Assembly: GCA_949825065.1 (NCBI GenBank)
Contig: OX463841.1
Location: 23,014,916-23,078,915 of the forward strand
Origin: Odontocerum albicorne
Lineage: Eukaryota; Arthropoda; Insecta; Trichoptera; Odontoceridae
Direction of reading: 5' to 3'
DNA: 64,000 nucleotides
The notes beneath the pieces are model-generated. The model did no database searches and was not told the DNA's origin. It was given only the letters and a program-made list of their open reading frames with translations. This document shows, piece by piece, positions 24,831 through 37,146 of this stretch (position 1 is the stretch's first letter; each line of letters begins with the position of its first letter). A program made the position numbers and the translations under genes.

Positions 24831-25012
24831 CCTGTTCGCGTTTGAATCTACCCTCGAACGGTTTTCAGGGAAAAAATGTAGCCGTACACGCTCTTGTCAA
24901 ACAGAGTATATCGCAAATCACTATCTTTGTAATATTAAACTTGTTTTTGAAGAGTTTTAAAGAACACCTATCTGAGCTTAGCAGCTGGTTTAACAATATT
25001 TTCAAGAAGATA

Positions 25013-26198
25013 ACACATCGATCAATAAGTCCCGGGACTAACTACTAAAACAACATTTGTTTGCCGAAATTCTTCTTTATTCATCAACATAGTCTCCTTC
25101 AAGAGCGATACATTTATTCCAACGCTTTCCTAACTTTTCTATGCCAGCCGTGTAGAACGATTTATCTTTGGTTTTAAAATAGGCGTTAGTTTCGGCAATC
25201 ACTTCTTCATTGGAGCCAAATCTCTTTCCCTGGAGCATCTTTTTGAGGTCTCCGAACAGCCAATAGTCGCTGGGGGGCAAATCTAGAGAATACGGTGGGT
25301 GCGGAAGCAATTCGAAATTCAACTCATGCAATTTGGCCATCGTTACCATCGACTTGTGACACGGTGTATTGTCCTGATGAAAGAGAACTTTTTTCTTCTT
25401 CATATGGGGCCGTTTTTTTGTAATTTCTGCCTTCAAACGCTCCAGTAACGCTATGTAATATTCGCTATTGATGGTTTTTCCCTTTTTAAGGCGATCGATG
25501 AATATTATACCATGCACATCCCAAAATACGGAGGCCATAACCTTCCCGGCCAACTGTTGAGTTTTTGGTCGCTTCGGACGACTTTCACCGGCTGCTCTCC
25601 ACTCAGCTGACTGCCGATTTGATTCCGGAGTATAATGGTGTATCCAAGTTTCATCCATTATCACATACCGACGCAAAAACTCCTGTTTATTTCGCATAAA
25701 CAGTGCCAAACAGCGCTCTGAATCATCGATGCGTGGTTGTTTCTGTTCCATTGTGAGCAAACGCGGCACTCATTTCGAAAAAAGCTTTTTCATGACCAAA
25801 TGTTCATGCAAAATAGTGTTAACACTACCATATGATATCTTCAGTATGTCAGCTATCTCACGCAACTTTACTTTGCGATTTTCCATCATGGTTTTGAGGG
25901 TTTTTTTATGTTTTCTGGTGTAACAGCCTCATTTAGACGACCAGAGCGTTCAGCATCATTTGTGTCTGTACGATCGCGTTTGAAATCAGCATACCACCGA
26001 CAAATGGTAGTTTTCGACGAAGCAGAGCCCGGATAACAGTTTTCAAGCCATCACTGATGTAACTAAATGATACAATGTTGGAATGTCATGAAAGTTTGAC
26101 ATATAACTTCTAAAGATTGGTACTTACTGAGAATGGTATGGATTTGTTATTAGAGGCGCCATCTGTTGGTTAGTCCCGGGACTTATTGATCGATGTGT
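25013..26198 (-). mobile_element. Mariner family A, second copy
   Basis: A 1186-bp element with perfect 30-bp terminal inverted repeats (acacatcgatcaataagtcc and on). It lies between TA pairs at 25011-25012 and 26199-26200. It is shorter than the 8497 copy because about 100 bp are missing near 26055, at the 5' side of the transposase gene. Confidence 0.96.
25077..26070 (-). pseudogene. Mariner family A transposase, C-terminal 230 codons open
   Basis: The frame from 25769 to 25077 is open. It contains all three catalytic aspartates: MDETWIHHY, HQDNTPCHKS and LDLPPSDYWLF, in the D,D34D arrangement of mariner. Upstream, the W of the WVPRLL motif is a TGA stop at 25770-25772, and there is a frameshift in the PENIKK region near 25905. 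The N-terminus is removed by the deletion near 26055. The catalytic domain is better preserved than in the 8497 copy, but the protein could not be made in full. Confidence 0.9.
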
Positions 26199-26199
26199 T

Positions 26200-27765
26200 A
26201 TGTAATATGGAGAAGTTTACATGGATTCAAGACCCAATTTCCATCTGACTTACGTCGATAGTGAAAAGAGTCTGATTAAGCTGTCTTGCGACAGTACATT
26301 AAAAACATAATTTGTCTATATGGATCTGGTTGAGCGTTGGATATCAGAAATGGGTGGATATCCTTGCTGAGTGCTAAAGCTCGGTGAATACTGGTTCCAT
26401 TTGCGACAATTCATCTCTGCGATGCTGGGTTTTTGACGCTAGCTGTAATAAAAACCAAATATCCCGCATTACTCTACTTGGAACAGGAAATTTAGGTAGC
26501 TGTGTCTAGTTTGATTCTAAACTTTTTTAAAACTATAACAATAAATACACATCCCACTAATCGGTACAATTTTTTAGAGAGCCGTAAAAATCTTGATATA
26601 CTAAGAATGCTGAAGCGAAAAAAATTGAAACCACTACCTTACTCGTATTTGATTTATTTTTCTATAATTTTATTTTTAAATTACATTTTCAGTTTTATAA
26701 TTCTTTGTTCTGTTCATTCTGAGGTTTTACTGCTTTGTCTTTTTGTCAAGCGGTATTTAAAAGGTTCATGTTGGAAAATTCATTTTGTAACTGAAGTATT
26801 CAGTTCCTTCACCAAATCCCTCTCCCGTCAAAGAGTTTCCCGACAAGTATTTCAACTTTTCACTGAGCTTACCGGCTGCTTTCGTCTTACGAACTTCTTT
26901 TGGCTTCAAGATATTGGTCTACGAGTATTGCGCATCGGCCATTCTATACAAGATTACTTAAAGGAAACATTTTTATATTTATTGAAAAATTCCTTTTAAT
27001 TTTTCCATTTTTTAGCTAGATAGGATATTCTGAAAATGTTATTGAAAACACAATATTTCATATATTGCCCTCAAAAACGTCTGTGGTTTTTTTTAAATTA
27101 TTTTAGTTCATAGAGTTCAATTAATTTTAGTATTGAAGTAGAAAGAATGAACGATGAAAGGTTTACAAAAATAATGTATACAAGTAATATACTCGTAGAA
27201 GGTACAAGAAGTTTGCTCAGACTTAGAAACACGTAGTGCAACCAAATGAACAAGTTTCTGAAAGAGTGAAAAGCCTTTATAATTGCATGGTGAGTATGCA
27301 TGACGAGTTGTATGAACGTTGCAGAAACGAAAGATGTGTACTAGTGTCGAACGAAGGGAAAATCTGTCTACTCGTATATATACCCCAATAGGGACATGAC
27401 TTAATAGTAATAATGATAATGATGACCCGTCCATATACTCGTAATTATTAAGCTGAAAAAATGTTAGGAGATGATAATTAACGTTACCGCTGTCCTTTAA
27501 ACTCTGAGCATTTCTATTTTGGGTAATCCTTCATTGTTTAATCCTTAACTTGAAAGGCAGGCGTCTCTCGCACGACTACCTGTCCCTGTCCCTCGTCACT
27601 GCGGACAACTTTCTTTTGCTTCATTTCTCAACAAATTTGACATTAAAGTTTTGAAACTTGTGTTTAATCGAGAATAAAAGAGACATGATTTCCTTAGATA
27701 TATTGAATACTAAATGTATTGTAATCATTAGTGTATATTATATGAAACACGTTATTACGTACATA
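26200..27765. other. No gene; cluster of TACTCGTA sites
   Basis: Octamers at 26640, 26920, 27190, 27369 and 27436, the densest cluster in the window. The 165-codon frame 26502-26999 is AT-rich and matches nothing I know. Confidence 0.5.
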
Positions 27766-28810
27766 TTTTTTTATTTATTTATTCATTAAATAAATTACAC
27801 TTATTTGACCTTTACATATAACAATAACAATTATAAAACAAAAGATAACATATTAAAATCTTACAAAAAACTAATCATTCGAGATATGTACACATATTTT
27901 CAAAACATAATGCCTAAATATAACAATGTATAGTAAATTACTGAAAGGAAAAATCAAATGCAATTAATTTAATTCAATCACCAATATAACACGACCAGAA
28001 AAAAAACTGTCTCAAGGGCAACGACAATACGAAATTACAGGGCGAATTCCAGAAAAATATACTTAAGTTATAATGGTATAATCGATCTTTCAATCAAGAT
28101 CTTAGATTGAGGATATGCCGGAGACAGACCCTCCCGAACTTGTCTACATTAAAAATATCCACCGAACCCGACAAGAAGATACCCAATTGGTGCATTCTCC
28201 CAATTGATGAATAACAACGTTCAACTCTCTTGAATAAAATTATATTAACTCATTTGAGTTGTAAAAGGTTCCTTGTGTTTCTAGCAGGAGTGTATAAACC
28301 AATTTGAACCAATATATTAGGACTATCAACGATATTGTGAATAATATTGTATAGAAACATCGAATATAATTCTATACATAATTACATATTGGTTGGTTGT
28401 ATTTATATTCATGCACACTTAAAATTCTAATTTGAGTATTAATTAATCTTGTAACCTTTTTAATGGTCGATAAAAGACCGTACATTGTAAGAAATTTAAA
28501 AAAAAATAATGTAAACGTGTGCTTTATGGGCGTAGTTAATCAAAGTGTATTAATTGCCAAGGTCTTATTCTGCTGGTTGTCGAGACAAGGAAATGATGTC
28601 CCTATTGCTTTTTGGTCTCCAAGTATCTACTGCAACTCTTAGTTGCGAACCTAATATCTGCGATAACTTGTTTTCAAACTTTAGTACTCTATATACGAGT
28701 AGTTCATTAAGAGTAATGAATGATCCATGAGTCGGCTCCGAATGTGACTACTGGTTTGATTATGATATTGTACAGTTGCAGTTTTGACTAAAAGTTTCAT
28801 AGTCAAACAG
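27766..28810 (-). mobile_element. Old LINE remnants
   Basis: On the minus strand at about 28800-28730 it reads QLYNIIIKPVVTFGADSW, matching the conserved LYKTIIRPVVTYGSE-type block of LINEs. Further down, a segment near 28259-28305 (ttgtaaaaggttccttgtgt, then ttctagcaggagtgt) recurs at 58960. The rest is degraded. Confidence 0.5.
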
Positions 28811-29465
28811 AATAGAGATAATGAAAATATTTTTTCAGTCTTGCGAATGGGAAAATAATATTTTGTATGTCTCTAGAAAAGGAAAATAAATTAAACAAAA
28901 TAGTCCTTCACATACTGTGAAGTGGAATTATTAATTAATCCTGTTCATAGTTTGAGATTAGAATCCATATACATCGTCACATCTCTGCTCAGTATTTACC
29001 CTCGATTACATTTTATCTATGATACAAATTCTCTTATCACGTCTTAAAATAAGTTTAACGATCCGATTTTTGATCTTGGACAGACGACCAGAGATATATA
29101 GTACAGAGTCCTTTATATCAAATAACTGGACCATTTGATTCAACATAATCAATAATGCAAACTTGTCCTTGAAATACTGTCGTGTCGTGTCGTGTTTACA
29201 CACTTATGGTATATTCAAATTATTGGATAGAGAATGTTACTCATTTCGTGTACCCATGTTCGTATATTTTAGACCTGAGGCACCTATAAGCTAAACTTTT
29301 AAGTATGTCTCCATTTTTTATTTCCGAAATCGCAAATTTATAAAATTCAGTATGAGAAATTTTTAAAATAATCGTGATCAGTTTATTTTCTTTAGTCTAC
29401 AAGGAACAATTAGTTGGACGCAATTGAAAATAAATATGTCCAAATATAAATTGAATTTTATTGTA
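28811..29465. other. No gene seen
   Basis: AT-rich. A short tgtcg repeat (cgtgtcgtgtcgtgt) lies near 29180. Confidence 0.5.
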
Positions 29466-29467
29466 CT

Positions 29468-29648
29468 AAACTTGCATTTTATACAGTACAGCCTGGTGGG
29501 TTTATCGTCATGGGGCAAGCTCTGATGCTAAATATACCTTAAATTAAGACCACTCTTCGAAGAAAATGGGTATCGACGGGGAACGGAACACGCAACCCCT
29601 GGGTCGGAAGACATGTGTCTTGCCAACTAGACCACGGAGGTCGTCAAA
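29468..29648 (-). repeat. Family A SINE
   Basis: Head at the right end (ggtcggaagacatgtgtctt and gccaactagaccacggaggt on the plus strand) and tail at tacagtacagcctggtggg. The body is partly diverged. Confidence 0.8.
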
Positions 29649-29649
29649 T

Positions 29650-30550
29650 TAAAAAGAATTAACAAATCAACATTTAAATTTTTTTTTATTATTTCTCTTT
29701 ACCACAACATAATGTGACTTATAAATAAAGACATTTTTTACATATTTCAAGAGATATTTTTTACATATTGCAAATCATTTTAACGCTTCTTGTTGAAATT
29801 TCACTATCGTATTGCGCAAGCCTGTCAAATACTTTATTACGGAGTTTTCAACACTTTTAAAATACAAATAGTAGAAGTACTCAACTCTTTTCAAAATACT
29901 AAGTATTGTTTTTTTAACGCAGCAACATATGGAGGAATTGTGCAATCTAATTCGCAAAAATTGTGTACAATTAATATCTGCGCAGCAAGTAAGTCGAAAC
30001 TTCCGAAGTGTAGAAACTAAGAAGGATACCGCTTAACCTGTATCCTGTTCCTATCCCCTTCACTCTTATGTAATAGACGTTGATTAATCCTAGCTAACTC
30101 GAGAAAATCTCCTTACTTTGCAGCCTTCCCAAAATAATTTGCCTACGTACATAATTCTGAGGCAATCGCTTAGTCTTACGCCTCCTTATCGTAACCTTTT
30201 TATGTCAACACGTGGAAACCTTTTTCGATTTATAGCACATCTTGTTTATTTATTTGTTTACACACACTAAACTAAAGACAACCAACATTTGATTCAATGT
30301 GTTTTTTATCTTGTCAATTTTACAAGATACAACACATTCATCGTTTATTATAAAGGCGTTTGTTTGTGTAAAAATAATACATTTTGGAATTTTATTCTTC
30401 TTATTTTAATACTTTTGGGTAAATACGAGTACATCTGGTGGATTTATTGTTTTAAAACATTTTTTCCAGTCAACCAGCTTTTATTTCAAAACTTTTGTCG
30501 GTATCCAATTGCGTCGCTTCAACTTAGTAAATGATAATAAAATTTAAGCG
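29650..30550. other. No gene seen; one TACGAGTA at 30424
   Basis: AT-rich text with chance open frames. Confidence 0.5.
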
Positions 30551-30556
30551 AAAATA

Positions 30557-31438
30557 CTATGCGTATCCAGAAAGTAAGTGTACTGAGGCTCTCACGACCG
30601 GATGGATTTTATTTTCGACATGTTGGCTACACTTCCGTGTAGCCGAACCCTTCCCCTCCGCAACGAGACCGGTTCGAGGTCAGTACGTTGAGAAGTGTCG
30701 ACGCGACAACACGTTTCGTGAAAAATGTCAATCCAATCTCCCGCCAAGTGCGAAATACGCGGCGTCATCCGTTATCTCGTTTGGAAGGGAAAACCTCCGG
30801 TTGAGGTTTATAATGAGGTGAAAACTGCATATGGTGATAAAGCTATGAATCGTACGAGTGTGTACAAGTGGTGTCGCGAGTCACGTCACACCTCTTCACC
30901 CTCCGCCAAAAAGTTCAAAACCACCATTTCAGCCAAGAAAATCATGGAATCCATGTTTTGGGACTGTCAAGGCATAATTTTAATTGAATATATGCCTCAA
31001 GGGGAGACCATCAACTCTGCAAGATACTGTGAGACCCTAAAAAAATTGCGGAGGGCGATTCAGAACAAGAGGAGAGGCATGCTGACAAAGGGTGTCTGCC
31101 TGCTGCACAACAATGACAGACGGAACTGCTAGCACCTAGCACCTTCAGATTAATATCCCTTTACCTCCCTGAAGCTGCACATGGGTGGAAAAAGGTTTTC
31201 AACCAACGAGGAGGTAAAGAAGGCAGTGGAGAAGTGGATGGAGGGGTTGGCGGGAAACTACTTCGAGGAAGGCATCAAAAAGTTGATACCCCGCTTCACC
31301 ACCTGCATTGAGAGGAATGGCGACTATGTCGAAAAATAGCTTACATATGTACCACGGTAACCACGTAATTTTTTTGTTTAAATAAAAAAAAATGTAACCT
31401 ACAAAAATTCAGTACACTTACTTTCTGGATATGCCTCG
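30557..31438 (+). mobile_element. Mariner family B, internally deleted copy
   Basis: 882 bp between TA pairs at 30555-30556 and 31439-31440. The ends read ctatgcgtatccagaaagta on the left and, complemented, cgaggcatatccagaaagta on the right. Both continue agtgtactga. The sister copy is at 61036-61979 in the opposite orientation. Confidence 0.93.
30725..31340 (+). pseudogene. Mariner family B transposase with internal deletions
   Basis: It starts MSIQSPAKCEIRGVIRYLVW with the helix-turn-helix region up to NRTSVYKWCRE. It is then joined abruptly to SRHTSSPSAKKFKTTISAKK and MESMFWDCQGIILIEYMPQG, so the region with the first catalytic aspartate is gone. After LLHNND a second loss removes most of the segment between the second and third aspartates, with stops near 31130-31150. 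The C-terminus through IERNGDYVEK to the stop at 31337-31339 survives in another frame. Confidence 0.88.
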
Positions 31439-31440
31439 TA

Positions 31441-32720
31441 ATAAAATTTAAGTAAAAGCTGTATCTCGAGAAAATTAGACATAACGTTGAGTTTCAAAGG
31501 TGTTATGGACGAAAAATATTTTACGAGATAAATAATGCTTCTTTAGTTTTTTCTTTAAACTTATAAGGAAAAGACATCTGATTGAGCCAGGAAAATCGAT
31601 CCAAAGTCAACTATGTTTTTTGTTTCTATAAGTACAGGTTAAGATTCAACCGAAGACTTGTAGAACTCGTTAATACAGAAGTATATATATAGAATATCTA
31701 TTAACAACGGTTTATAATAATGACATTGTTTGTTTTGATTTAATTTGAAAATTTACAGATGAATTAAAACACTATGTGTTTCAATTTTTTATGAGATAAA
31801 TTTGAAAATTTACAGATTAATTTAAACACTATATGTTTTCTAAAAACAAAACATTTCAGCTTATCACCATGAAATTATGTAATAGTTAACTATGACAACA
31901 TAAAAGAAAAATACTTTTTTCATATTCTTAAACAAACATTTTAAATGTTAAATCTTAAATGCTTATTTCTACCAAAACATTATGGGAAAAATAAATATAA
32001 TAGGAATAAACAATTAAAGTTAAAATCCAGCATGGATAATGAACAAGAAACTCTTATTCTTTTCATACACAAAATAAGTAGTTTTTATTTTGTACAGCTG
32101 TTATTTTTGGATATCTCCCTTATTATGTTTTGAACAGTTCCTTCTCATTTTAAAACAGTTCCCTCACTCTCATATTCTTTTTTATATATGTAAACAAAAT
32201 AATGGTTCAATGATTTAAAAGTGTCCAGTTAATAAAAGACTTGAGGTTACCTCACAGATATATCGAAATTAACTTTTGAATAAAATATAATATGCTTTAT
32301 TGAAAATTTTATATTTGTTTCGAGAACAAAAATGGAAAAATATGTTTATTTACACAAAAAGTTGTACTAGATTACATGAAATATTTTTTTAATGTTGCCA
32401 ATCTTCCTTGAAATTAAAAATGAAATCCAATTCTGTGTTACGATATATATTTTTACAAACATATTTTCAAAGGAGGCATGACATGTACATTTTTACGAAC
32501 CAATGTTGTTAAATTGGTATGAAATGTAACAAGCGTCTGTTAATTTGTGCTGTCATAGAGTTCGAATATTTTTTTATATTCCGCTTTGAAAGGGAACAAT
32601 TTTAAAAAAAATTTGTAATTGGCTTTTATGTGTAAGAATTCCTTAATTTACTCATTTGCTGTCCACATACATTAAAATGCCAAAATAATTTTGATATGAT
32701 GTATTATACCGTGAACAATA
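31441..32720. other. No gene seen
   Basis: AT-rich. A short duplicated text (gaaaatttacagat) lies near 31748 and 31803. Nothing else is supported. Confidence 0.5.
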
Positions 32721-32725
32721 TACTA

Positions 32726-34013
32726 GGTTAGTCAAAAAGTTTTGAAAGCGACATCTATGGAGCAGTAGAAAAACCAAAATTTCTACGCCATTTTAATATT
32801 TCATCTTTCATAAGAACGTACTCAAAATTTCATTTCGATCTGTCAATTCATTCTTTGTTTACAAGCCATTTGAAGTTGACGTGTCAGTGTATTTTTTAAC
32901 AATGGAAAAATTCGAATATCGTGCAGTGATTAAATTCTTTGTTTTGGAAGGTTTATCGGCTACTGAGATCCATGCAAAGATGGTGAAAGTATTAAAGGAG
33001 TCTTCTCCTTCATTTCCAACCGTTCACCGATGGGTTTTGGAGTTTTAGCGTGGCCGTACAAGCGTTGAAGACGATCCACGCTCAGGACGTCCAAAAAGTG
33101 CATCAACACCAGAAATCATAGCGAAAATAAAGGATATGGTTTTGGAAGATCATCGATCGACTGTGGATGTGATAGCTGACACCATAGGCATCTCACATGG
33201 AACAACATGGCATATTTTGGCTGAAGTTTTGGGTTTCAAAAACCTGTGTGCACAATGGGTGCCGCATTTGCTAACAATGCAACAAAAACACGTTCGAATG
33301 CGACTTTCTGAGCAACATTTGGAGTAATTTCGAAAGGATAAAAAGGATTTTCTGCGTCGATTCATCACTATGGATGAGACTTGGGTCTACCACCATGATC
33401 CTGAATCAAAACAAGAGGCTAAGGAGTGGTGTGAACCAGGCACTTTGGCTCCGAAGCGAGTTCGTGTCCAGAAATCGGCCAAAAAGGTGTTAGCGTCAGT
33501 TTTTTGGGATGCAAAAGGAATTTTATTGATAGATTATCTCCAAACTGGTAAGACAATCAACTCTGATTATTATTGTGACCTTTTGGACCAGTTGGATGAA
33601 AAAATTGGTGAAAAAAGACCCGGTTTGCAGAAGAAAAAATCATTTTTCATCAAGACAATGCACTTGCTCACACAGCTCAAAAAACCATCGCGAAAATCAG
33701 TGAATTGGGGTACGAATTGTTGCAGCATCCACCCTATTCGCCAGATTTAGCTCCCTCTGACTTTTGGCTGTTCTCACACCTCAAAAAATTCCTTCGTGGA
33801 AAGCATTTTTCATCAAACGAAGAGGTTATAGCCGTCGTAGAGGAGTATTTTGCAGGCCTTCCAGAAAGTCACTTCCGTGATGGGACAACAAAGTTGGAAG
33901 ATCGTTGGGCCAAGTGTATTGATCTTATGGGAGACTATACTGAGCAATAAAAGTGATTTCCCCCCAATAAAAATGTATTTTCATTTCCGCTTTCAAAACT
34001 TTTTGACTAACCG
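32726..34013 (+). mobile_element. Mariner family C, full length
   Basis: 1288 bp with ends ggttagtcaaaaagttttga on the left and the matching complement at 33988-34012 on the right. TA lies outside at 32724-32725 and 34014-34015. One base at the right terminus lacks a partner, so the exact border may shift by one. Confidence 0.9.
32902..33950 (+). pseudogene. Mariner family C transposase, two stops and a frameshift
   Basis: From MEKFEYRAVIKFF the frame covers about 349 codons, the normal mariner length. It is broken by TAG at 33046 and TAA at 33325, and by a one-base shift in the A-rich stretch near 33640. Motifs seen: WVPHLLT, MDETWVYHH (first aspartate), HQDNALAHTA in the shifted frame (second), SPDLAPSDFWLF (third) and the C-terminal DLMGDYTEQ. 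Only three lesions interrupt it, so this is a fairly young copy. Confidence 0.93.
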
Positions 34014-34204
34014 TATAGTATAGTATATTATAACATTTTGTCTTTCATGTTTTTGTTACAATTTTCACACTCCTTTTTATATCAAGTATATAAATATAAA
34101 ATATTTTGGTTTTACTATTCTTACCATTTATTTCTACATGCTGTACTTTTTGTTTTGGGAGAAGATTAAAAAAAATTCATTTTGATTATTGTCAAATAAT
34201 TTTC

Positions 34205-34560
34205 ATTGAATTGTTGTTATATTATATATTATGGTATACATACATATATTCCATTACGCCATGTCCCTTTTGAAATGGACAGAGAATACAAAGCCTTTCT
34301 ATCCATACAAACAGCTCTCGCCTCGTTCACATTCATACATCTCTTCATACATGATATCTTGTTTCTTATACTTGTTTTCTTTCCCTCGGTTAAAATATCC
34401 CAATTTTCTTCTTCCAATCTATCCTCAGTATATCTATTTCTCACTCTCCAAAAACTTCAGACATATTTATAAGTTTCGTAAGTCTTTTCAACACATTATC
34501 TCAATAGTTGTTTACGATACCGTATTTTTTTTATTAGTATATTTAAATTATTTAATTGTT
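34205..34560 (-). mobile_element. 3' end of the R4/Dong-like LINE family
   Basis: The minus-strand frame has EDRLEEENWDILTEGKKTS and MNVNEARAVCMDRKAL, a typical C-terminal tail. It ends in catggcgtaatggaatatat, then gtatgtatac, matching the 3' end at 7345. Confidence 0.7.
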
Positions 34561-34687
34561 TAAAAACTTGTATAGATTTTGATCAAAATCCGATGTTGAA
34601 GTGAATGTTGGTTAAAAATTATATTTTTCTTATATATTAAAACATTTTTACAATCGGTAAACATCCCTTTATAAATTAATTTTAATT

Positions 34688-37146
34688 GTAATAAAACTTG
34701 AAGTAGGTATTCATTAAATCCTCAGCGAGATATATGTTCAAGTCTCGCCTACACAAATGTAATAAAACTTGAAGTAGGTATTCATTAAATCCTCAGCGAG
34801 ATATATGGTCAAGTCTCGCCTACACAAATGTAATAAAACTTGAAGTAGGTATTCATTAAATCCTCAGCGAAATATATGGTCAAGTCTCGCCTACACAAAT
34901 GTAATAAAACTTGAAGTAGGTATTCACTAAATCCTCAGCGAGATATATGGTCAAGTCTCGCCTACACAAATGTAATAAAACTTGAAGTAGGTATTCATTA
35001 AATCCTCAGCGAGATATATGGTCAAGTCTCGCCTACACAAATGTAATAAAACTTGAAGTAGGTATTCACTAAATCCTCAGCGAGATATATGGTCAAGTCT
35101 CGCCTACACAAATGTAATAAAACTTGAAGTAGGTATTCACTAAATCCTCAGCGAGATATATGGTCAAGTCTCGCCTACACAAATGTAATAAAACTTGAAG
35201 TAGGTATTCATTAAATCCTCAGCGAGATATATGGTCAAGTCTCGCCTACACAAATGTAATAAAACTTGAAGTAGGTATTCACTAAATCCTCAGCGAGATA
35301 TATGGTCAAGTCTCGCCTACACAAATGTAATAAAACTTGAAGTAGGTATTCATTAAATCCTCAGCGAGATATATGGTCAAGTCTCGCCTACACAAATGTA
35401 ATAAAACTTGAAGTAGGTATTCATTAAATCCTCAGCGAGATATATGGTCAAGTCTCGCCTACACAAATGTAATAAAACTTGAAGTAGGTATTCATTAAAT
35501 CCGCAGCGAGATATATGGTCAAGTCTCGCCTACACAAATGTAATAAAACTTGAAGTAGGTATTCATTAAATCCTCAGCGAGATATATGGTCAAGTCTCGC
35601 CTACACAAATGTAATAAAACTTGAAGTAGGTATTCATTAAATCCTCAGCGAGATATATGGTCAAGTCTCGCCTACACAAATGTAATAAAACTTGAAGTAG
35701 GTATTCACTAAATCCTCAGCGAGATATATGGTCAAGTCTCGCCTACACAAATGTAATAAAACTTGAAGTAGGTATTCATTAAATCCTCAGCGAGATATAT
35801 GGTCAAGTCTCGCCTACACAAATGTAATAAAACTTGAAGTAGGTATTCATTAAATCCTCAGCGAGATATATGGTCAAGTCTCGCCTACACAAATGTAATA
35901 AAACTTGAAGTAGGTATTCATTAAATCCTCAGCGAGATATATGGTCAAGTCTCGCCTACACAAATGTAATAAAACTTGAAGTAGGTATTCACTAAATCCT
36001 CAGCGAGATATATGGTCAAGTCTCGCCTACACAAATGTAATAAAACTTGAAGTAGGTATTCATTAAATCCTCAGCGAGATATATGGTCAAGTCTCGCCTA
36101 CACAAATGTAATAAAACTTGAAGTAGGTATTCATTAAATCCTCAGCGAGATATATGGTCAAGTCTCGCCTACTCAAATGTAATAAAACTTGAAGTAGGTA
36201 TTCATTAAATCCTCAGCGAGATATATGGTCAAGTCTCGCCTACACAAATGTAATAAAACTTGAAGTAGGTATTCATTAAATCCTCAGCGAGATATATGGT
36301 CAAGTCTCGCCTACTCAAATGTAATAAAACTTGAAGTAGGTATTCATTAAATCCTCAGCGAGATATATGGTCAAGTCTCGCCTACACAAATGTAATAAAA
36401 CTTGAAGTAGGTATTCATTAAATCCTCAGCGAGATATATGGTCAAGTCTCGCCTACACAAATGTAATAAAACTTGAAGTAGGTATTCATTAAATCCTCAG
36501 CGAGATATATGGTCAAGTCTCGCCTACACAAATGTAATAAAACTTGAAGTAGGTATTCATTAAATCCTCAGCGAGATATATGGTCAAGTCTGGCCTACTC
36601 AAATGTAATAAAACTTGAAGTAGGTATTCATTAAATCCTCAGCGAGATATATGGTCAAGTCTCGCCTACTCAAATGTAATAAAACTTGAAGTAGGTATTC
36701 ATTAAATCCTCAGCGAGATATATGGTCAAGTCTCGCCTACACAAATGTAATAAAACTTGAAGTAGGTATTCATTAAATCCTCAGCGAGATATATGGTCAA
36801 GTCTCGCCTACTCAAATGTAATAAAACTTGAAGTAGGTATTCATTAAATCCTCAGCGAGATATATGGTCAAGTCTGGCCTACTCAAATGTAATAAAACTT
36901 GAAGTAGGTATTCATTAAATCCTCAGCGAGATATATGGTCAAGTCTCGCCTACTCAAATGTAATAAAACTTGAAGTAGGTATTCATTAAATCCTCAGCGA
37001 GATATATGGTCAAGTCTCGCCTACACAAATGTAATAAAACTTGAAGTAGGTATTCATTAAATCCTCAGCGAGATATATGGTCAAGTCTCGCCTACTCAAA
37101 TGTAATAAAACTTGAAGTAGGTATTCATTAAATCCTCAGCGAGATA
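34688..37146. repeat. 71-bp satellite array, left block (about 34.6 units)
   Basis: Head-to-tail units of exactly 71 bp containing aaacttgaagtaggtattc, cctcagcgagatatatggtc and aagtctcgcctacac. Variants are position dependent. tattcact units are confined to the left third. ctactcaaa units appear only after about 36165. gtctggcc units occur near 36590 and 36873. The array is one unit series with 38420-39157, split by a mariner. Confidence 0.98.

Larger units (their letters stand above)
22856..24908 (-). mobile_element. Tc1-like transposon with a nested LINE derivative
   Basis: Inverted ends show this is one element: tctgttcgacaagaacgtgt on the left, and tctgtttgacaagagcgtgt when the right end is complemented. 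TA dinucleotides lie outside at 22854-22855 and 24909-24910. Both ends then share acggc. The unit is 2053 bp because a 776-bp LINE derivative sits inside it. Without that insert and its 10-bp duplication it would be about 1.27 kb. Confidence 0.88.

Noticed and set aside
26502..26999. 165-codon plus-strand frame
   Set aside because: AT-driven composition rich in F, L, I and K, with no domain, no repeat and no neighbouring signal. Treated as chance.
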